Assembly: GCF_011752995.1 (NCBI RefSeq)
Contig: NZ_VWWL01000003.1
Location: 62,001-126,000, forward strand
Length of the DNA stretch: 64,000 bases
Direction: 5' to 3'
Source of the DNA: Burkholderia sp. Ax-1724
Lineage (GTDB): Bacteria; Pseudomonadota; Gammaproteobacteria; Burkholderiales; Burkholderiaceae
The notes beneath the pieces are model-generated. The model made no database searches. It was not told the origin of the DNA and was given only the letters and a program-made list of their open reading frames with translations. Both the position numbers and the translations under genes were made by a program. Positions 26,082 through 35,776 of the stretch are shown here, piece by piece; the stretch's first letter is position 1, and the number at the start of each line of letters is the position of its first letter.

Positions 26082-26963
26082 TCAATCGCCAAACCCCAAC
26101 TCCGCCTCGATCCGCTGCCCGACCCGCAGCCATGCGCCGCTGCCGCTCGCGACGAGCGCGTTGTTGCCGAACGTGACCGCGCCGTCGAAGCGCGTGCTGC
26201 CGCGATAGCCGAGCATCGTATCGGTCGGCTCGTTCGGCCAGTCGGGATCGGGCGCGCCGCGCGCCTGATCGATGGTCGGCATCGGGCAGCGCGTGCATAG
26301 CTTGACGAGCCGCAACTCGACGCCCGCTTCGCCGTGCGCCTGCGCCTCGGCGCTTAGCGTCTCCACATAGTCCTCCTCGTAGGCGTCGAGTCCGTCGAGC
26401 ACGATGTTGGGCCGAAAACGATCGATCCCGATCGACGGCGCGCCCTTGCCGTTCAGGCGCGCATTGAGGTCGTCGAGCGAGGCCTGGCCGACCACCAGCA
26501 GCGGAAAGCCATCGGCGAACAAGGTCGTGGCGCCGCCGACGCTCGCGGTGTAACCGCCATCGACGCTGCGCTCGCGCGCCGGATCGAAGCGCAGGAGCCG
26601 CGCGGGCTGCCCCAGAAAGTCCGTAAACCACGCGGCGGTTTGCGCGCCGGTGTCGAGGCCGTAGACCGCATCGCGCCACACCACGGTCTCGACCTTCGGC
26701 GCGGCGCCAAGCCGCGCGGCATCGAGCGGCGTGCGCAACTCGCTCATGCCGGGCGTGCGAATAATCAGTTCCTGCGCGCCGATCTCGACGCGAATCAGCG
26801 CCATGCGCGGATACGCGCGCTGCGTGAGCATCGCGCCGTGCGGGTCGGTGACCATCCAGCCGCGGTCGTATTCGAGGCCCGTCGCGAACAGCCGCGCCGC
26901 GTCGAGCGCAATGCCCGCGCAGGATTTGATCGGATAAACAAACAGTTCGCGGATGGTCGGCAT
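26082..26963 (-). CDS. MOSC-domain protein (YcbX/mARC-like)
   Basis: The protein has 293 residues. The N-terminal beta-barrel domain (IRELFVYPIKSCAGI, EYDRGWMVTD) and the MOSC domain (IGIDRFRPNIVLDG, LRLVKLCTRCPMPTIDQ, FGNNALV) match the YcbX family. It includes the conserved Cys of the LCTRCP motif that binds the molybdenum cofactor sulphur. E. coli YcbX detoxifies N-hydroxylated bases; that role is known for the family and inferred here. The ferredoxin domain found at the C-terminus of longer YcbX proteins is absent. It is separate from the nitrate operon by 482 bases, though both use molybdenum cofactor. Confidence 0.9.
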   Translation of the reverse strand: MPTIRELFVYPIKSCAGIALDAARLFATGLEYDRGWMVTDPHGAMLTQRAYPRMALIRVEIGAQELIIRTPGMSELRTPLDAARLGAAPKVETVVWRDAVYGLDTGAQTAAWFTDFLGQPARLLRFDPARERSVDGGYTASVGGATTLFADGFPLLVVGQASLDDLNARLNGKGAPSIGIDRFRPNIVLDGLDAYEEDYVETLSAEAQAHGEAGVELRLVKLCTRCPMPTIDQARGAPDPDWPNEPTDTMLGYRGSTRFDGAVTFGNNALVASGSGAWLRVGQRIEAELGFGD

Positions 26964-27345
26964 GATCGGTACGGCGCGTGAAAAGCGCGTTTTTAAGGTC
27001 GAGAGGCGATTGTAAGACGCCGCGCATGCGGGCTTCCAGTAGCGCCGAAGCCGGTGTGCGTCGTGTGCGGGAGGCCGGGGTTGTCGGGCGCGGCGCCGGC
27101 GGCTTGCCTCGCGCCCAGGGAAGCCGCCGTATCGCCCCGGCGCGCTTGGACGTAAAATCCCCGGGCATCACGCGCGCGGGAAGGCCGCCGGAAGGCGCCC
27201 GGATCGAGACCCGACGCCGCCGAGAGGCCCCCGAGGGCCCACGCCCGGCCCTCATCGCGCGCCTCGGCAACGCCGCCGCCGCGCCGCTCACCGGACAAGA
27301 AACCGTTAGACGCTTCCCTACCCTCACCGAGACAGGACAATCATC
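26964..27345. other. Divergent intergenic region, MOSC gene to GlcG-like gene
   Basis: This 382-base GC-rich region presumably holds both promoters. No gene or convincing site is seen in it. Confidence 0.45.
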
Positions 27346-27750
27346 ATGCTGAGCAAAGCCGTATTGAGCGTGGCCGACACGACCCGCATTCTCGACGCCG
27401 CCCGCGCGGAAGCCGAGAAAAACAGCTGGGCCGTCGCCATCGTGGTCGCCGACGACGGCGGCCATCCGCTCGCGCTGCTGCGTCTCGACGGCTGCGCGCC
27501 GGCGAGCTCCTACATCGCGACCGAGAAAGCGCGCACCGCGGCGCTCGGCCGTCGCGAGACCAAGGTGTATGAGGACATGATCAACAACGGCCGCACCGCG
27601 TTTCTGAGCGCACCGCTGCTCGGCACGCTCGAAGGCGGCGTGCCGATCGTCGTCGACGGCCAGGTGATCGGCTCGGTCGGCGTGTCGGGCGTCAAGTCGG
27701 AGCAGGACGTGCAGATCGCGAAGGCCGGCATTCAGGCGCTCGCGGTCTGA
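27346..27750 (+). CDS. glcG: GlcG/HbpS-family protein
   Basis: The protein has 134 residues with the GlcG/HbpS fold: LDAARAEAEKNSWAVAIVVADDGGHPLALLRLDGC, ATEKARTAALGR and PIVVDGQVIGSVGVSG. Members occur beside glycolate and malate-synthase genes and in haem-binding or redox-sensor proteins. Their biochemical role in glycolate metabolism is unclear. It precedes glcB by 91 bases on the same strand, so co-expression with malate synthase is likely and supports the symbol. Confidence 0.85.
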   Translation: MLSKAVLSVADTTRILDAARAEAEKNSWAVAIVVADDGGHPLALLRLDGCAPASSYIATEKARTAALGRRETKVYEDMINNGRTAFLSAPLLGTLEGGVPIVVDGQVIGSVGVSGVKSEQDVQIAKAGIQALAV

Positions 27751-27841
27751 CGCGAGTGCGTAGAGCAATCCCGTAGTGCAATTTTGTCAAGCCCGGACCG
27801 GTGCCCCCTCGCCGGTCCCATTCAAACTGATGGAGCAGTCG

Positions 27842-30016
27842 ATGACCCAGATGAACCCGCGCGGCGCAATGCAGGTCGCCGCCAATCTCGACCAGTTCGT
27901 CGAAACCGAAGCCCTGCCCGGCACCGGACTCGACAGCGCCGCTTTCTGGTCGGGTTTCGACGCCCTCGTGCACGAGCTGGCGCCCAAAAACCGCGCTCTG
28001 CTGGCCGAGCGCGACCGCCTGCAAACCGAACTCGACAACTGGCATCGCGCCAATCCCGGCCCGGTGCGCGATCTGCGCGCGTATCGCGCGTTTCTCGAAA
28101 GCATCGGCTATATCGTGCCGGTGCCCGCCCAGGTCAAAGCGACGACCGACCACGTCGATAGCGAAATCGCCGAACAGGCCGGCCCGCAGCTCGTCGTGCC
28201 GCTGTCGAACCAGCGCTATGCGCTGAACGCGGCGAACGCGCGCTGGGGCAGCCTCTACGACGCGCTGTACGGCACCGACGCGATTCCCGAGACGAACGGC
28301 GCCGAAAAACGCAAGGACTTCAACCCGGTGCGCGGCGCGGCCGTGATCGCCTATGCGCGCAAGTTCCTCGACGAAGCCGCGCCGCTCGCGAACGGCTCGC
28401 ACGCCGATGCAACGCGTTATGGCGTCGAGAGCGGCCAGCTTGTCGTCACGCTGAAGAACGGCACGAGCGCGCTGAAGACGCCCGGGCAGTTCATCGGCTA
28501 TCAGGGCGAGGCAAGCGCGCCGTCGTCGGTGCTGCTCAAGCACAACGGCCTGCACTTCGACATCCAGATCGACGCCAACGACGCGATCGGCAAGACCGAT
28601 GCCGCGCACGTGAAGGACGTCGTGGTCGAGGCCGCGGTCAGCACGATCATCGATTGCGAAGATTCGGTCGCGGCCGTCGATGCCGACGACAAGGTCCAGC
28701 TCTATCGCAACTGGCTCGGCCTCATGAACGGCGACCTGACCGAAGAGGTCACGAAGAACGGCAAGACCTTCACGCGCCGCCTGAACGAAGACCGCGTGTA
28801 CGTCGCCGCGAACGGCGCCGCGCCGGTCGTGCTGCATGGCCGCTCGCTGCTGTTCATTCGCAACGTCGGCCATTTGATGACCAACCCGGCCGTGCTCACG
28901 AAAGACGGCCGCGAAATTCCGGAAGGCATTCTCGACGCGGTCATCACGACGCTGTGCGCGCTGCACGACCGTAACAACAAGCTCAATTCGCGCACCGGCT
29001 CGATCTATATCGTCAAGCCGAAGATGCACGGCCCGGCCGAAGTCGCGTTCGCGAGCGAGCTGTTCGCGCGCGTCGAAGACCTGCTGAAGCTGCCGCGCAA
29101 CACGATCAAGATGGGCATCATGGACGAGGAGCGCCGCACCAGCGTGAACCTGCTCGCCTGTATCGCCGAAGCGTCGGAGCGCGTCGCGTTCATCAATACG
29201 GGCTTCCTCGATCGCACCGGCGACGAGATGCACACGGCGATGGAAGCGGGCCCGATGATGCGCAAGGGCGACATGAAGTCGAGCCAGTGGATCGCCGCGT
29301 ACGAGCGCAGCAACGTGCTGGTCGGTTTGAGCGCGGGCCTGCGCGGCCGCTCGCAGATCGGCAAGGGCATGTGGGCGATGCCGGACCTCATGCACGCGAT
29401 GCTCGAACAGAAGATCGCGCATCCGAAGGCCGGCGCGAACACCGCATGGGTGCCCTCGCCGACCGCCGCCGCGCTGCATGCGCTGCACTATCACCAGGTC
29501 GACGTGCAGGCGGTTCAGCAGGAACTCGAACGCACCGACTATGCGAGCGTGCGCGACGAACTGCTCGACGGCCTGCTGACGATTCCGGTCGTCGAAAAGG
29601 CGCAGTGGAGCGACGCGGAAATCCGCGCCGAGGTCGACAACAACGCCCAGGGCATTCTCGGCTACGTGGTGCGCTGGATCGACCAGGGCGTCGGCTGCTC
29701 GAAGGTGCCGGACATTCACGACGTCGGCCTCATGGAAGACCGCGCGACGCTGCGTATTTCGAGCCAGCACATCGCCAACTGGCTGCATCACGGCGTGATC
29801 CAGCGCGAGCTCGTCGAGGAGACGTTCCGGCGCATGGCGAAGGTCGTCGACGGCCAGAACGCGGGCGACCCGCTTTACCAGCCGATGGCGCCGGGCTACG
29901 GCACGATCGCGTTCAAGGCCGCGCAGGCGCTCGTGTTCGAGGGACGCCAGCAGCCGAGCGGCTACACGGAGCCGCTGCTGCACAAGTTCCGGCTCGAGGT
30001 GAAGCAACAGGGTTGA
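27842..30016 (+). CDS. glcB: Malate synthase G
   Basis: The protein has 724 residues from ATG 27842, equal to the usual length of isoform G (about 723). The sequence begins in the typical helical clasp and contains TIM-barrel landmarks: the Mg-binding [33 protein letters not shown] and [21 protein letters not shown]. It condenses glyoxylate with acetyl-CoA to malate in the glyoxylate/glycolate route and needs no partner. It is followed by a strong terminator at 30068-30097. Confidence 0.97.
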   Translation: MTQMNPRGAMQVAANLDQFVETEALPGTGLDSAAFWSGFDALVHELAPKNRALLAERDRLQTELDNWHRANPGPVRDLRAYRAFLESIGYIVPVPAQVKATTDHVDSEIAEQAGPQLVVPLSNQRYALNAANARWGSLYDALYGTDAIPETNGAEKRKDFNPVRGAAVIAYARKFLDEAAPLANGSHADATRYGVESGQLVVTLKNGTSALKTPGQFIGYQGEASAPSSVLLKHNGLHFDIQIDANDAIGKTDAAHVKDVVVEAAVSTIIDCEDSVAAVDADDKVQLYRNWLGLMNGDLTEEVTKNGKTFTRRLNEDRVYVAANGAAPVVLHGRSLLFIRNVGHLMTNPAVLTKDGREIPEGILDAVITTLCALHDRNNKLNSRTGSIYIVKPKMHGPAEVAFASELFARVEDLLKLPRNTIKMGIMDEERRTSVNLLACIAEASERVAFINTGFLDRTGDEMHTAMEAGPMMRKGDMKSSQWIAAYERSNVLVGLSAGLRGRSQIGKGMWAMPDLMHAMLEQKIAHPKAGANTAWVPSPTAAALHALHYHQVDVQAVQQELERTDYASVRDELLDGLLTIPVVEKAQWSDAEIRAEVDNNAQGILGYVVRWIDQGVGCSKVPDIHDVGLMEDRATLRISSQHIANWLHHGVIQRELVEETFRRMAKVVDGQNAGDPLYQPMAPGYGTIAFKAAQALVFEGRQQPSGYTEPLLHKFRLEVKQQG

Positions 30017-30067
30017 TGCCGTTTCTGCCGGGACGAGGTTCCGGCAGAAGCAGGGCTGAAACGTCGA

Positions 30068-30097
30068 CGGGCGCTGCATGATGCAGCGCCCGTTTTT
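30068..30097 (+). terminator. Rho-independent terminator after glcB
   Basis: CGGGCGCTGCAT and ATGCAGCGCCCG form a near-continuous perfect hairpin (30068-30092) followed by five T residues, 52 bases after the glcB stop. Confidence 0.9.
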
Positions 30098-30201
30098 CAT
30101 TTCCAGGTTACATTCGACGCGTTTGCGAATCTGCTCTTGGATGTGAATGCACGGCGCTCGTGTATCGACACGGGCGGATTCGCTCATTCAGGAGGCGGTG
30201 A

Positions 30202-31086
30202 TTGGATGCACAACGAACGCTGAACGGACAAGGCCTGCACGCTATCCAGGCGGACGGCGCGGCACCTGCGGTACTCGTCGACGGGCGCTCGCCGGGCGAC
30301 CTCGGGGTGGCAGTCGCGGCACTGCGTTTTGCCGGCGGCGCGCATCTTGCCGGCCACTGCGGCGAACATCTGATCAGCTTCCATATGTCGGCACCGTCGA
30401 TGCTGCGGTGTGCAATCGCTGGGCGCCGCCTTGAACATCGGGCGGTAGCGGGTTCGCTGTCCATCTGCCCCGCCAACGCGGATTGTGGCGTCGAAGCACC
30501 GGACGATATCGATGCCGTATCGCTGGTCCTGTCGTCCGAGTGCTTCGCGATGGAGGCACTACGGGCGGACATCGCCGAACCGCGCCTGGTCGAGCGCCTG
30601 CACGGCCGTGACGACCCTCTGTTGCGCCTCGCGCGCCTGCTGCTCGCGGAAACAGCAGCGGGGCTTCCGAACGGCTCACTGTTCTGGAGCAGCGTGTCGG
30701 ACCAGATCTTCCGGCATGTCGCCACGCATCACGTCGCCGCGCCGCTCGTCCCCGTGCACGGCGCGTTGAGTCGGCGGGCATTGAACATGTTGTCCGACTA
30801 TGTTCATGCGCATATCGGCGAACCGATCGGAGTGGCCGAACTCGCCGCGGTGGCGGGCTGTAGTCGCTTCCATTTTTCCCGGCTGTTCCGGCACGCGACC
30901 GGCATGACACCGCATCGCTACGTGATGCGCCTGCGCGTAACGCATGCCGTGGACTTGCTGCGCGGCAGCGCGCAGCCTCTCTCCGAGGTTGCCGCCGCGA
31001 CCGGCTTTACCGATCAGAGCCATCTGTCGCGATGGATGCGCCAGGTCCACGGCATGGCGCCGGGGGAACTGAGAAGGGGGAATTGA
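30202..31086 (+). CDS. AraC-family transcriptional regulator
   Basis: The protein has 294 residues from a TTG at 30202, six bases after a strong AGGAGG. The N-terminal half is a cupin-like ligand domain (HLAGHCGEHLISFHM). The C-terminal 100 residues are the double helix-turn-helix: IGVAELAAVAGCSRFHFSRLF and the signature LSEVAAATGFTDQSHLSRWMRQVHGMAPGELR. It lies 103 bases before the cyclase-family gene on the same strand, with the FAD oxidoreductase next, so it is the likely local activator of these two genes; ligand unknown. Confidence 0.9.
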   Translation: MDAQRTLNGQGLHAIQADGAAPAVLVDGRSPGDLGVAVAALRFAGGAHLAGHCGEHLISFHMSAPSMLRCAIAGRRLEHRAVAGSLSICPANADCGVEAPDDIDAVSLVLSSECFAMEALRADIAEPRLVERLHGRDDPLLRLARLLLAETAAGLPNGSLFWSSVSDQIFRHVATHHVAAPLVPVHGALSRRALNMLSDYVHAHIGEPIGVAELAAVAGCSRFHFSRLFRHATGMTPHRYVMRLRVTHAVDLLRGSAQPLSEVAAATGFTDQSHLSRWMRQVHGMAPGELRRGN

Positions 31087-31189
31087 AAAAGCGGGAACTG
31101 AAAAGCAGGCCCCCGTCGCGGCCTGAGCACATCCGTCCAATACAGAATCTGGCGTTACATCCAATATCGGTCGTCTCTATGGAGATGAC

Positions 31190-32167
31190 ATGCCCCCTTC
31201 TTATCCTGACGATATCCGCGGCAACTGGCGCTACATCGGCCCCGATACATGGACACGTTGCGCGCCATTCCTTTCCGGCGGCGCCCGCTGCTACGACCTC
31301 GCGCACCCGATCGACGACACCGCACCGTCGTCGCCGTTCGCGCAACCGCTGTCGTTCGAATTCGGCTCGACACAGGGGATACCCGGAACCCTTCACGCGG
31401 GGAATCTCGAAACAGTCACCGGCTCGCTCGGCCAGCAGGGCACGCATATCGACGCGCTCGGTCATTTCGGCGTGTTGAAAGACGTCTGGGACGGGCATGG
31501 CCCGCTCCCGGCCGACGAGGTGAGCTATTTCGGCGGCCTGCCGCAACGGGTCGTCAAACCCGATCCGCACGGACGTCTCGCGAGATTGGGAATCGATGAG
31601 GTGCCACCGCTCCTGAGCACGGGAATTCTGCTCGATGCAGCGGGCTACCACGGCGTCGACGAACTGCCGCCAGGTTTCGAAATCACCGAGCAGGATCTCA
31701 CCGCGATGCTGGCGCGTCAGGACCTGCTCGAGCGCGGCATTCTTCCCGGCGATATCGTGTTCATCCACACCGGCTGGGGGCGACGCTGGAGCGACGCCCG
31801 ATACGGCGCCTACTACACCAGCGGCCCGGGGTTGTCTGCCGCGGGCGCGGCATTCCTCGCTGCGTCCGAACCCGTGGTGGTTGGGCTCGACAACCCGTTC
31901 ACCGACCCGGTGAACGACGGGCAGCTCCAGGGTGCGAGCGCGCCGCCTGCCGGCATGCGGACCGATGCGCCGTTCGGTACGCATCACTTCAATCTCGTCG
32001 AAGCCGGGGTACTGCAAATCCAGAACCTGAAGCTCGACGACCTCGCGCGAGATCGCGTCTGGCTCTTCGCGGCCATCGTCGTCCCGCTCGCGTTGCGCGG
32101 CGCGTCGGGTTCGATCGTGCGTCCTGTCGCGATCGGCACGCCCCGGCCAGCGGCCCGTTCCCGTTGA
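31190..32167 (+). CDS. Cyclase-family (kynurenine formamidase-like) metal hydrolase
   Basis: The protein has 325 residues. The family's metal-binding motif HxGTHxDxxxH is present as QQGTHIDALGHF; the first His of the classic form is replaced by Gln. Further conserved elements are YDLAHPIDD near the N-terminus, GDIVFIHTGWGRRW and GTHHFNLVEAGVLQIQNLKLDDL. Members hydrolyse amides or cyclic esters, for example N-formylkynurenine. At 325 residues it belongs to the longer branch, whose substrates are mostly unknown. It sits between an AraC regulator and an FAD oxidoreductase, suggesting a small catabolic unit. Confidence 0.85.
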   Translation: MPPSYPDDIRGNWRYIGPDTWTRCAPFLSGGARCYDLAHPIDDTAPSSPFAQPLSFEFGSTQGIPGTLHAGNLETVTGSLGQQGTHIDALGHFGVLKDVWDGHGPLPADEVSYFGGLPQRVVKPDPHGRLARLGIDEVPPLLSTGILLDAAGYHGVDELPPGFEITEQDLTAMLARQDLLERGILPGDIVFIHTGWGRRWSDARYGAYYTSGPGLSAAGAAFLAASEPVVVGLDNPFTDPVNDGQLQGASAPPAGMRTDAPFGTHHFNLVEAGVLQIQNLKLDDLARDRVWLFAAIVVPLALRGASGSIVRPVAIGTPRPAARSR

Positions 32168-32251
32168 CGTATCCCACGCAAAGCGGCGCGGCCAGCGGCT
32201 CGCGCCGCTTGCGCACATTCCCCGTGTTCGTTGTCCTTGCGAGATCAAGCC

Positions 32252-33640
32252 ATGCCCCCTGCTTCTCCGTTCCCGAGCCGTATGTTTCGGCAAACCTTTC
32301 CCGATGCGCCGATCGCCATACCCGGCGATCCGTCCTATGAGAACGCCGTCGATATCTGGGCGGGAGGCCGCGACCGCCGGCCCGCCGGCGTCTATGTATG
32401 CCGTCAGGCCGCCGACGTCCAGACCGCATTGCGTATCGCGCGCGACTGCGGGCTTGCCGTGTCGGTGCGAGGCGGAGGCCACGACTGGGCGCGTCGCGCG
32501 CTGTGCGACGGGCTGGTAATCGATCTGACCTCGATGCGCAACGTGCAGCCCCACGACCATGGTCGAACGATCCAGATCGGCGGCGGTGCGCTGGCGTCCG
32601 ACGTGTTCGCGGCGACTGATCCGCGAGGGATGGCTGTCGTAACCGGCGCATCGGGTGCCGTCGGGATGGCCGGACTGACGCTCGGCGGCGGCTACGGGTC
32701 GCTGGTTGGCCGTTTCGGGCTCGCACTCGACAATCTGGTGTCTGCCGAGGTTGTGCTGGCCGATGGTTCCGTCGTCCACACAAGCGACACGCAACACGCG
32801 GATCTATTCTGGGCGTTGCGCGGCGGGGGCGGCAATTTTGGTGTCGTCGTTTCGATGGAGCACCGGCTGCATCGACTCGAAACGGTCTACAGCGGTCCGC
32901 TCTTCTACCCGATTCAAGCCGCACCTGCCGTGCTGGCGAATTACGCGAGCATCGCCTCGGACCAGCCGGATGCGCTGACAGTCCAGTTCGGTCTGCTCAG
33001 TGGGCCCGACGGTTCGCCGGTGCTGCTCGTCGCGCCGACGTGGAGTGGTAAGCCCGGCGACGCCGAGGCGCAGGTCGCGCCACTCCTCGCGGCCGGCGAT
33101 CCACTCATGTCGATGATCGCGCATCAGCCTTACGGTGCATCGAATACCCTCTTCGACGCACACATCGTGAACGGCCAGCGCGTGCTGATGGACACCCGTT
33201 CGCTGCCTGCCCTGTCTCCTGCCGTGATCGAGATCCTGCTCGATGCGTTCGCGCGACGTCCATCCAGCGGCTGCGCGATCGTTACGCACGAGTTCCGCGG
33301 TGAAGCCACGCGCATCGCCACCGACGCGACCGCGTTCGCGATGCGCGAGCCCCACCTGTTGATCGAGATCGTCGCCGGCTGGAACGCCGGCAGTGACGAC
33401 GATGAGGCACGCCACGCCGACTGGGTTGCCCGTCTGTCGAGCGCACTAGCCACGCATGCGTTGCCGGGGTGTTATGCCAATCTGCTGGCGAATGGGGATC
33501 CGGCACGTGCGGCGGCAAGCTTCGGCGCGAATGCCGCGCGTATCGTCGAGCTGAAGCGCCGGTTCGATCCGGACAACGCGTTCAGGTCGGCCTTGCCGTT
33601 GCCGACGATCGCAGGCGATCAGCCTTCGCGTCATGCCTGA
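32252..33640 (+). CDS. FAD-binding oxidoreductase (berberine-bridge-enzyme-like)
   Basis: The protein has 462 residues from ATG 32252; an in-frame TTG at 32231 is an alternative. The FAD_binding_4 (PCMH) domain contains VRGGGHDWARRAL, whose His is the usual covalent flavin attachment residue, and GASGAVGMAGLTLGGGYG. ALRGGGGNFGVVVSMEHRLH and the closing RRFDPDNAFRSALPLP are typical of 6-hydroxynicotine-oxidase/BBE-type enzymes. There is no secretion signal. It should oxidise a small organic substrate with oxygen as acceptor. It follows the cyclase gene by 84 bases and probably acts in the same pathway. Confidence 0.87.
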   Translation: MPPASPFPSRMFRQTFPDAPIAIPGDPSYENAVDIWAGGRDRRPAGVYVCRQAADVQTALRIARDCGLAVSVRGGGHDWARRALCDGLVIDLTSMRNVQPHDHGRTIQIGGGALASDVFAATDPRGMAVVTGASGAVGMAGLTLGGGYGSLVGRFGLALDNLVSAEVVLADGSVVHTSDTQHADLFWALRGGGGNFGVVVSMEHRLHRLETVYSGPLFYPIQAAPAVLANYASIASDQPDALTVQFGLLSGPDGSPVLLVAPTWSGKPGDAEAQVAPLLAAGDPLMSMIAHQPYGASNTLFDAHIVNGQRVLMDTRSLPALSPAVIEILLDAFARRPSSGCAIVTHEFRGEATRIATDATAFAMREPHLLIEIVAGWNAGSDDDEARHADWVARLSSALATHALPGCYANLLANGDPARAAASFGANAARIVELKRRFDPDNAFRSALPLPTIAGDQPSRHA

Positions 33641-33795
33641 CTGACTCAATGAGCGCGATCAATGACCGCAAGAGATGAGGCAGGCGAACCTCGTGCGCAA
33701 CGAGCACCACGAGACGTTCCGATGTCGCATCGGTGAGCGGCCGCCGCGCACCGCCCTGACGTCCCACAGGCCGGCGATCGGCGGTCCGCCGCCGC

Positions 33796-34161
33796 TCAGC
33801 CCGCCAGCTTCCTGAACGTTTCGAGCACCGCATCGCCCTTGAACGGCTTGACGATCCAGCCCTTCACACCGGCCGCCTTGCCGCGCTCCTTCATCGCCGG
33901 GCTGCTTTCGGTCGTGAGCATGATGACGTTGACGGTCTTGTTCGCGAGTTCGCCGCGAATTTTCTCGACCATCGTCAGGCCGTCCATATTCGGCATGTTC
34001 ACGTCGCTCACGATCAGCCGGATATTTGAATCCGTCCTGAGCTTCGCGAGACCATCCTTGCCGTCGATGGCCGTCGCGACGTCCAGACCGTTTTTGGTCA
34101 GAAAGCCCGCGACTTCATCGCGAACGGTGCTCGAATCGTCTACCACCAGAATCTTTGCCAT
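33796..34161 (-). CDS. CheY-like single-domain response regulator
   Basis: The protein has 121 residues and all receiver residues: acidic pair D8/D9 (ILVVDDSSTVRDEV), phospho-acceptor D53 (IVSDVNMPNMDG), T84 (MLTTESS) and K105 (WIVKPFK). There is no output domain. It is the last of five genes in an operon with a CheA-like kinase, an MCP-like protein and two CheX-type proteins, 31 bases after the preceding gene. It is probably the diffusible output of that kinase, with the CheX proteins as its phosphatases. Confidence 0.93.
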   Translation of the reverse strand: MAKILVVDDSSTVRDEVAGFLTKNGLDVATAIDGKDGLAKLRTDSNIRLIVSDVNMPNMDGLTMVEKIRGELANKTVNVIMLTTESSPAMKERGKAAGVKGWIVKPFKGDAVLETFRKLAG

Positions 34162-34192
34162 GCCAATGTCCTTGCGTCGCCGACGCGTTGTA

Positions 34193-35209
34193 TCAAAACA
34201 GATCGAGCTCGCCCGATTCGACGAGATCGTCGATATCCAGCGTGTTTTCAGAGAAATCTTCGGGTGACCAGCTCAGGTTGAACACGAAGCGCTGGTCGAT
34301 CGCGACCGATTGGCCGCTCGTCTCGTCGTGCAGCAGATACTGGAAACGCAGTTGCGGATTGTCCGAGCCGAACGAGATGTAGCGATGCTTGTGATTGACC
34401 AGCAGCGGCACCTGCACCTGACTCGCTTCGCGCGCACTCTGCGGACCGAGGAAGCGGTCCTTGAAGGCGCCCCAGATCAGATTGGTCAACTCGCCGAGCA
34501 GGTTGTTCAGATCGCGAAAGCCCGCTTCCGCCGCGCCCGGGCCGCTCACACCACTTGTACCGCTTGCACCATTTGCACCGCTCCGGCGCGCCGCGCGGTC
34601 GCGTTCGATCATCGCGAGCAGCGGGTCCTCCTGCGCCTGCATCAGCATGTAGCCGCGGCACCATGTGCCTTCGAGCGGAATCAGGCTGAACACCTCGCCG
34701 AAGATAATGCGATCGCGCACGACGCTGGGTGCGTCGCGGCGCACCGTGACGCCGTCGAATAGCGTCGCGAGCCGCGCTTCCGTGATCTCCGCGATACCGC
34801 GCACGAGCGCATTCGGAAAGTCGAGGCTGAAGATGTATTGATCGACAGCCGCGCACAATGCGCTCATGTTCGCGGCATCGAAGCTCGCGCAGGCCGCGTT
34901 CTTCAATGCGTGCGGCAACTGTTCGGGCGGCGTGTTGCCGCTCAAGCGCAGAATGACCGGCAGTTCGGGACGCAAAGTATGAATGCGCGCCGCAGCCGCA
35001 GCGGCCTCGTCGAGCGAGCCGCCGTAATCGTCCGCGAGCAGCACGCCGCCGAGGTCGATGCTGGTGCTCAATACCGCGCTCAGGCGGCGGCTGTCGCGCA
35101 CCTTCAGCGCAATGAGATTGTGCTCATCGAAAAAGAGCTTCAGGGCTTCCGCGTGTGCAGGACTGTCGTCGAGCACGAGCACCTTACTGACGGGCTTGCT
35201 GAGATTCAT
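34193..35209 (-). CDS. Atypical receiver domain fused to CheX/CheC-type phosphatase domain
   Basis: The protein has 338 residues. Residues 1-125 are a receiver-like domain with acidic pair D14/D15 and candidate acceptors D60/D61 (VLLADDYGG). The conserved Thr/Ser step is LRLSG, and the conserved Lys-Pro near the end is replaced (ACASFDA), so phosphorylation chemistry may be altered. Residues from about 135 form a CheX/CheC-type domain with the phosphatase motif ExxN as E240-L-T-N243 in NNLLGELTNLIWGAF, interrupted before it by a flexible Gly/Ser/Ala insert (GANGASGTSGVSGPG). It probably dephosphorylates the neighbouring CheY. Confidence 0.85.
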   Translation of the reverse strand: MNLSKPVSKVLVLDDSPAHAEALKLFFDEHNLIALKVRDSRRLSAVLSTSIDLGGVLLADDYGGSLDEAAAAAARIHTLRPELPVILRLSGNTPPEQLPHALKNAACASFDAANMSALCAAVDQYIFSLDFPNALVRGIAEITEARLATLFDGVTVRRDAPSVVRDRIIFGEVFSLIPLEGTWCRGYMLMQAQEDPLLAMIERDRAARRSGANGASGTSGVSGPGAAEAGFRDLNNLLGELTNLIWGAFKDRFLGPQSAREASQVQVPLLVNHKHRYISFGSDNPQLRFQYLLHDETSGQSVAIDQRFVFNLSWSPEDFSENTLDIDDLVESGELDLF

Positions 35210-35236
35210 CGTATTCAGTGTGCGAATGCAGTGTCG

Positions 35237-35776
35237 CTAGAAAAGTTCGAGTGCGCCTTCGCTCTCGTCCGCCGTGGCGAGTTCGGCCCTGAAATCGAGC
35301 GGCGCCTGGGCGCACAGACATAAGGTGACGCCGAGCCGGACCGCCCCGCCGATCGTCAACTCATACGTCCACACCTGATCGGGCCGCAATTCGTCGAGAT
35401 ACTCGACGCATGCGCTATGCAGTTCATACGGCGTCGACATGCCGAGATCGGGGAAGACGTTCACCAGTTGCTGGTTCATATAGCCGCAACAGAGGTTGCC
35501 GAGTTCCATCAGCGTTTCCGGCAGCGAGCGCGTCGTGTCGTCGCCGACGTAATACGCGCGCGTCGCTTCGTCATTGCTGAAATGCAGCACGAACAGCAGC
35601 CGGAAGCCGATCGACGAGATCGTCAGGACCGTCGCGCACGGCGCGGCCGGACGATCGCGATTCCACCTCGGCACGGCGGCGATCTCGCACGCATCGCCCG
35701 GCGTCGCGGGCAAACGCGCGCGCGCGGCGTGGCAGAAGATGTCCGCGATGCTTTGCTTCGCCTGATCGGTAATCAC
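35237..35776 (-). CDS. CheX-type chemotaxis phosphatase
   Basis: The protein has 179 residues from a GTG at 35776, whose GTGA overlaps the stop of the upstream MCP-like gene. The conserved ExxN motif is E91-L-G-N94 in TLMELGNLCCGYMNQQL, followed by FPDLGMSTPYELHS. There is no receiver domain. CheX proteins remove phosphate from CheY. Here it is the second CheX-type protein of the operon, suggesting tight control of CheY-P lifetime. The GTG start is chosen because the coupled overlap is the only sensible translation signal; the longer upstream frame is antisense-like noise inside the MCP gene. Confidence 0.82.
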   Translation of the reverse strand: MITDQAKQSIADIFCHAARARLPATPGDACEIAAVPRWNRDRPAAPCATVLTISSIGFRLLFVLHFSNDEATRAYYVGDDTTRSLPETLMELGNLCCGYMNQQLVNVFPDLGMSTPYELHSACVEYLDELRPDQVWTYELTIGGAVRLGVTLCLCAQAPLDFRAELATADESEGALELF

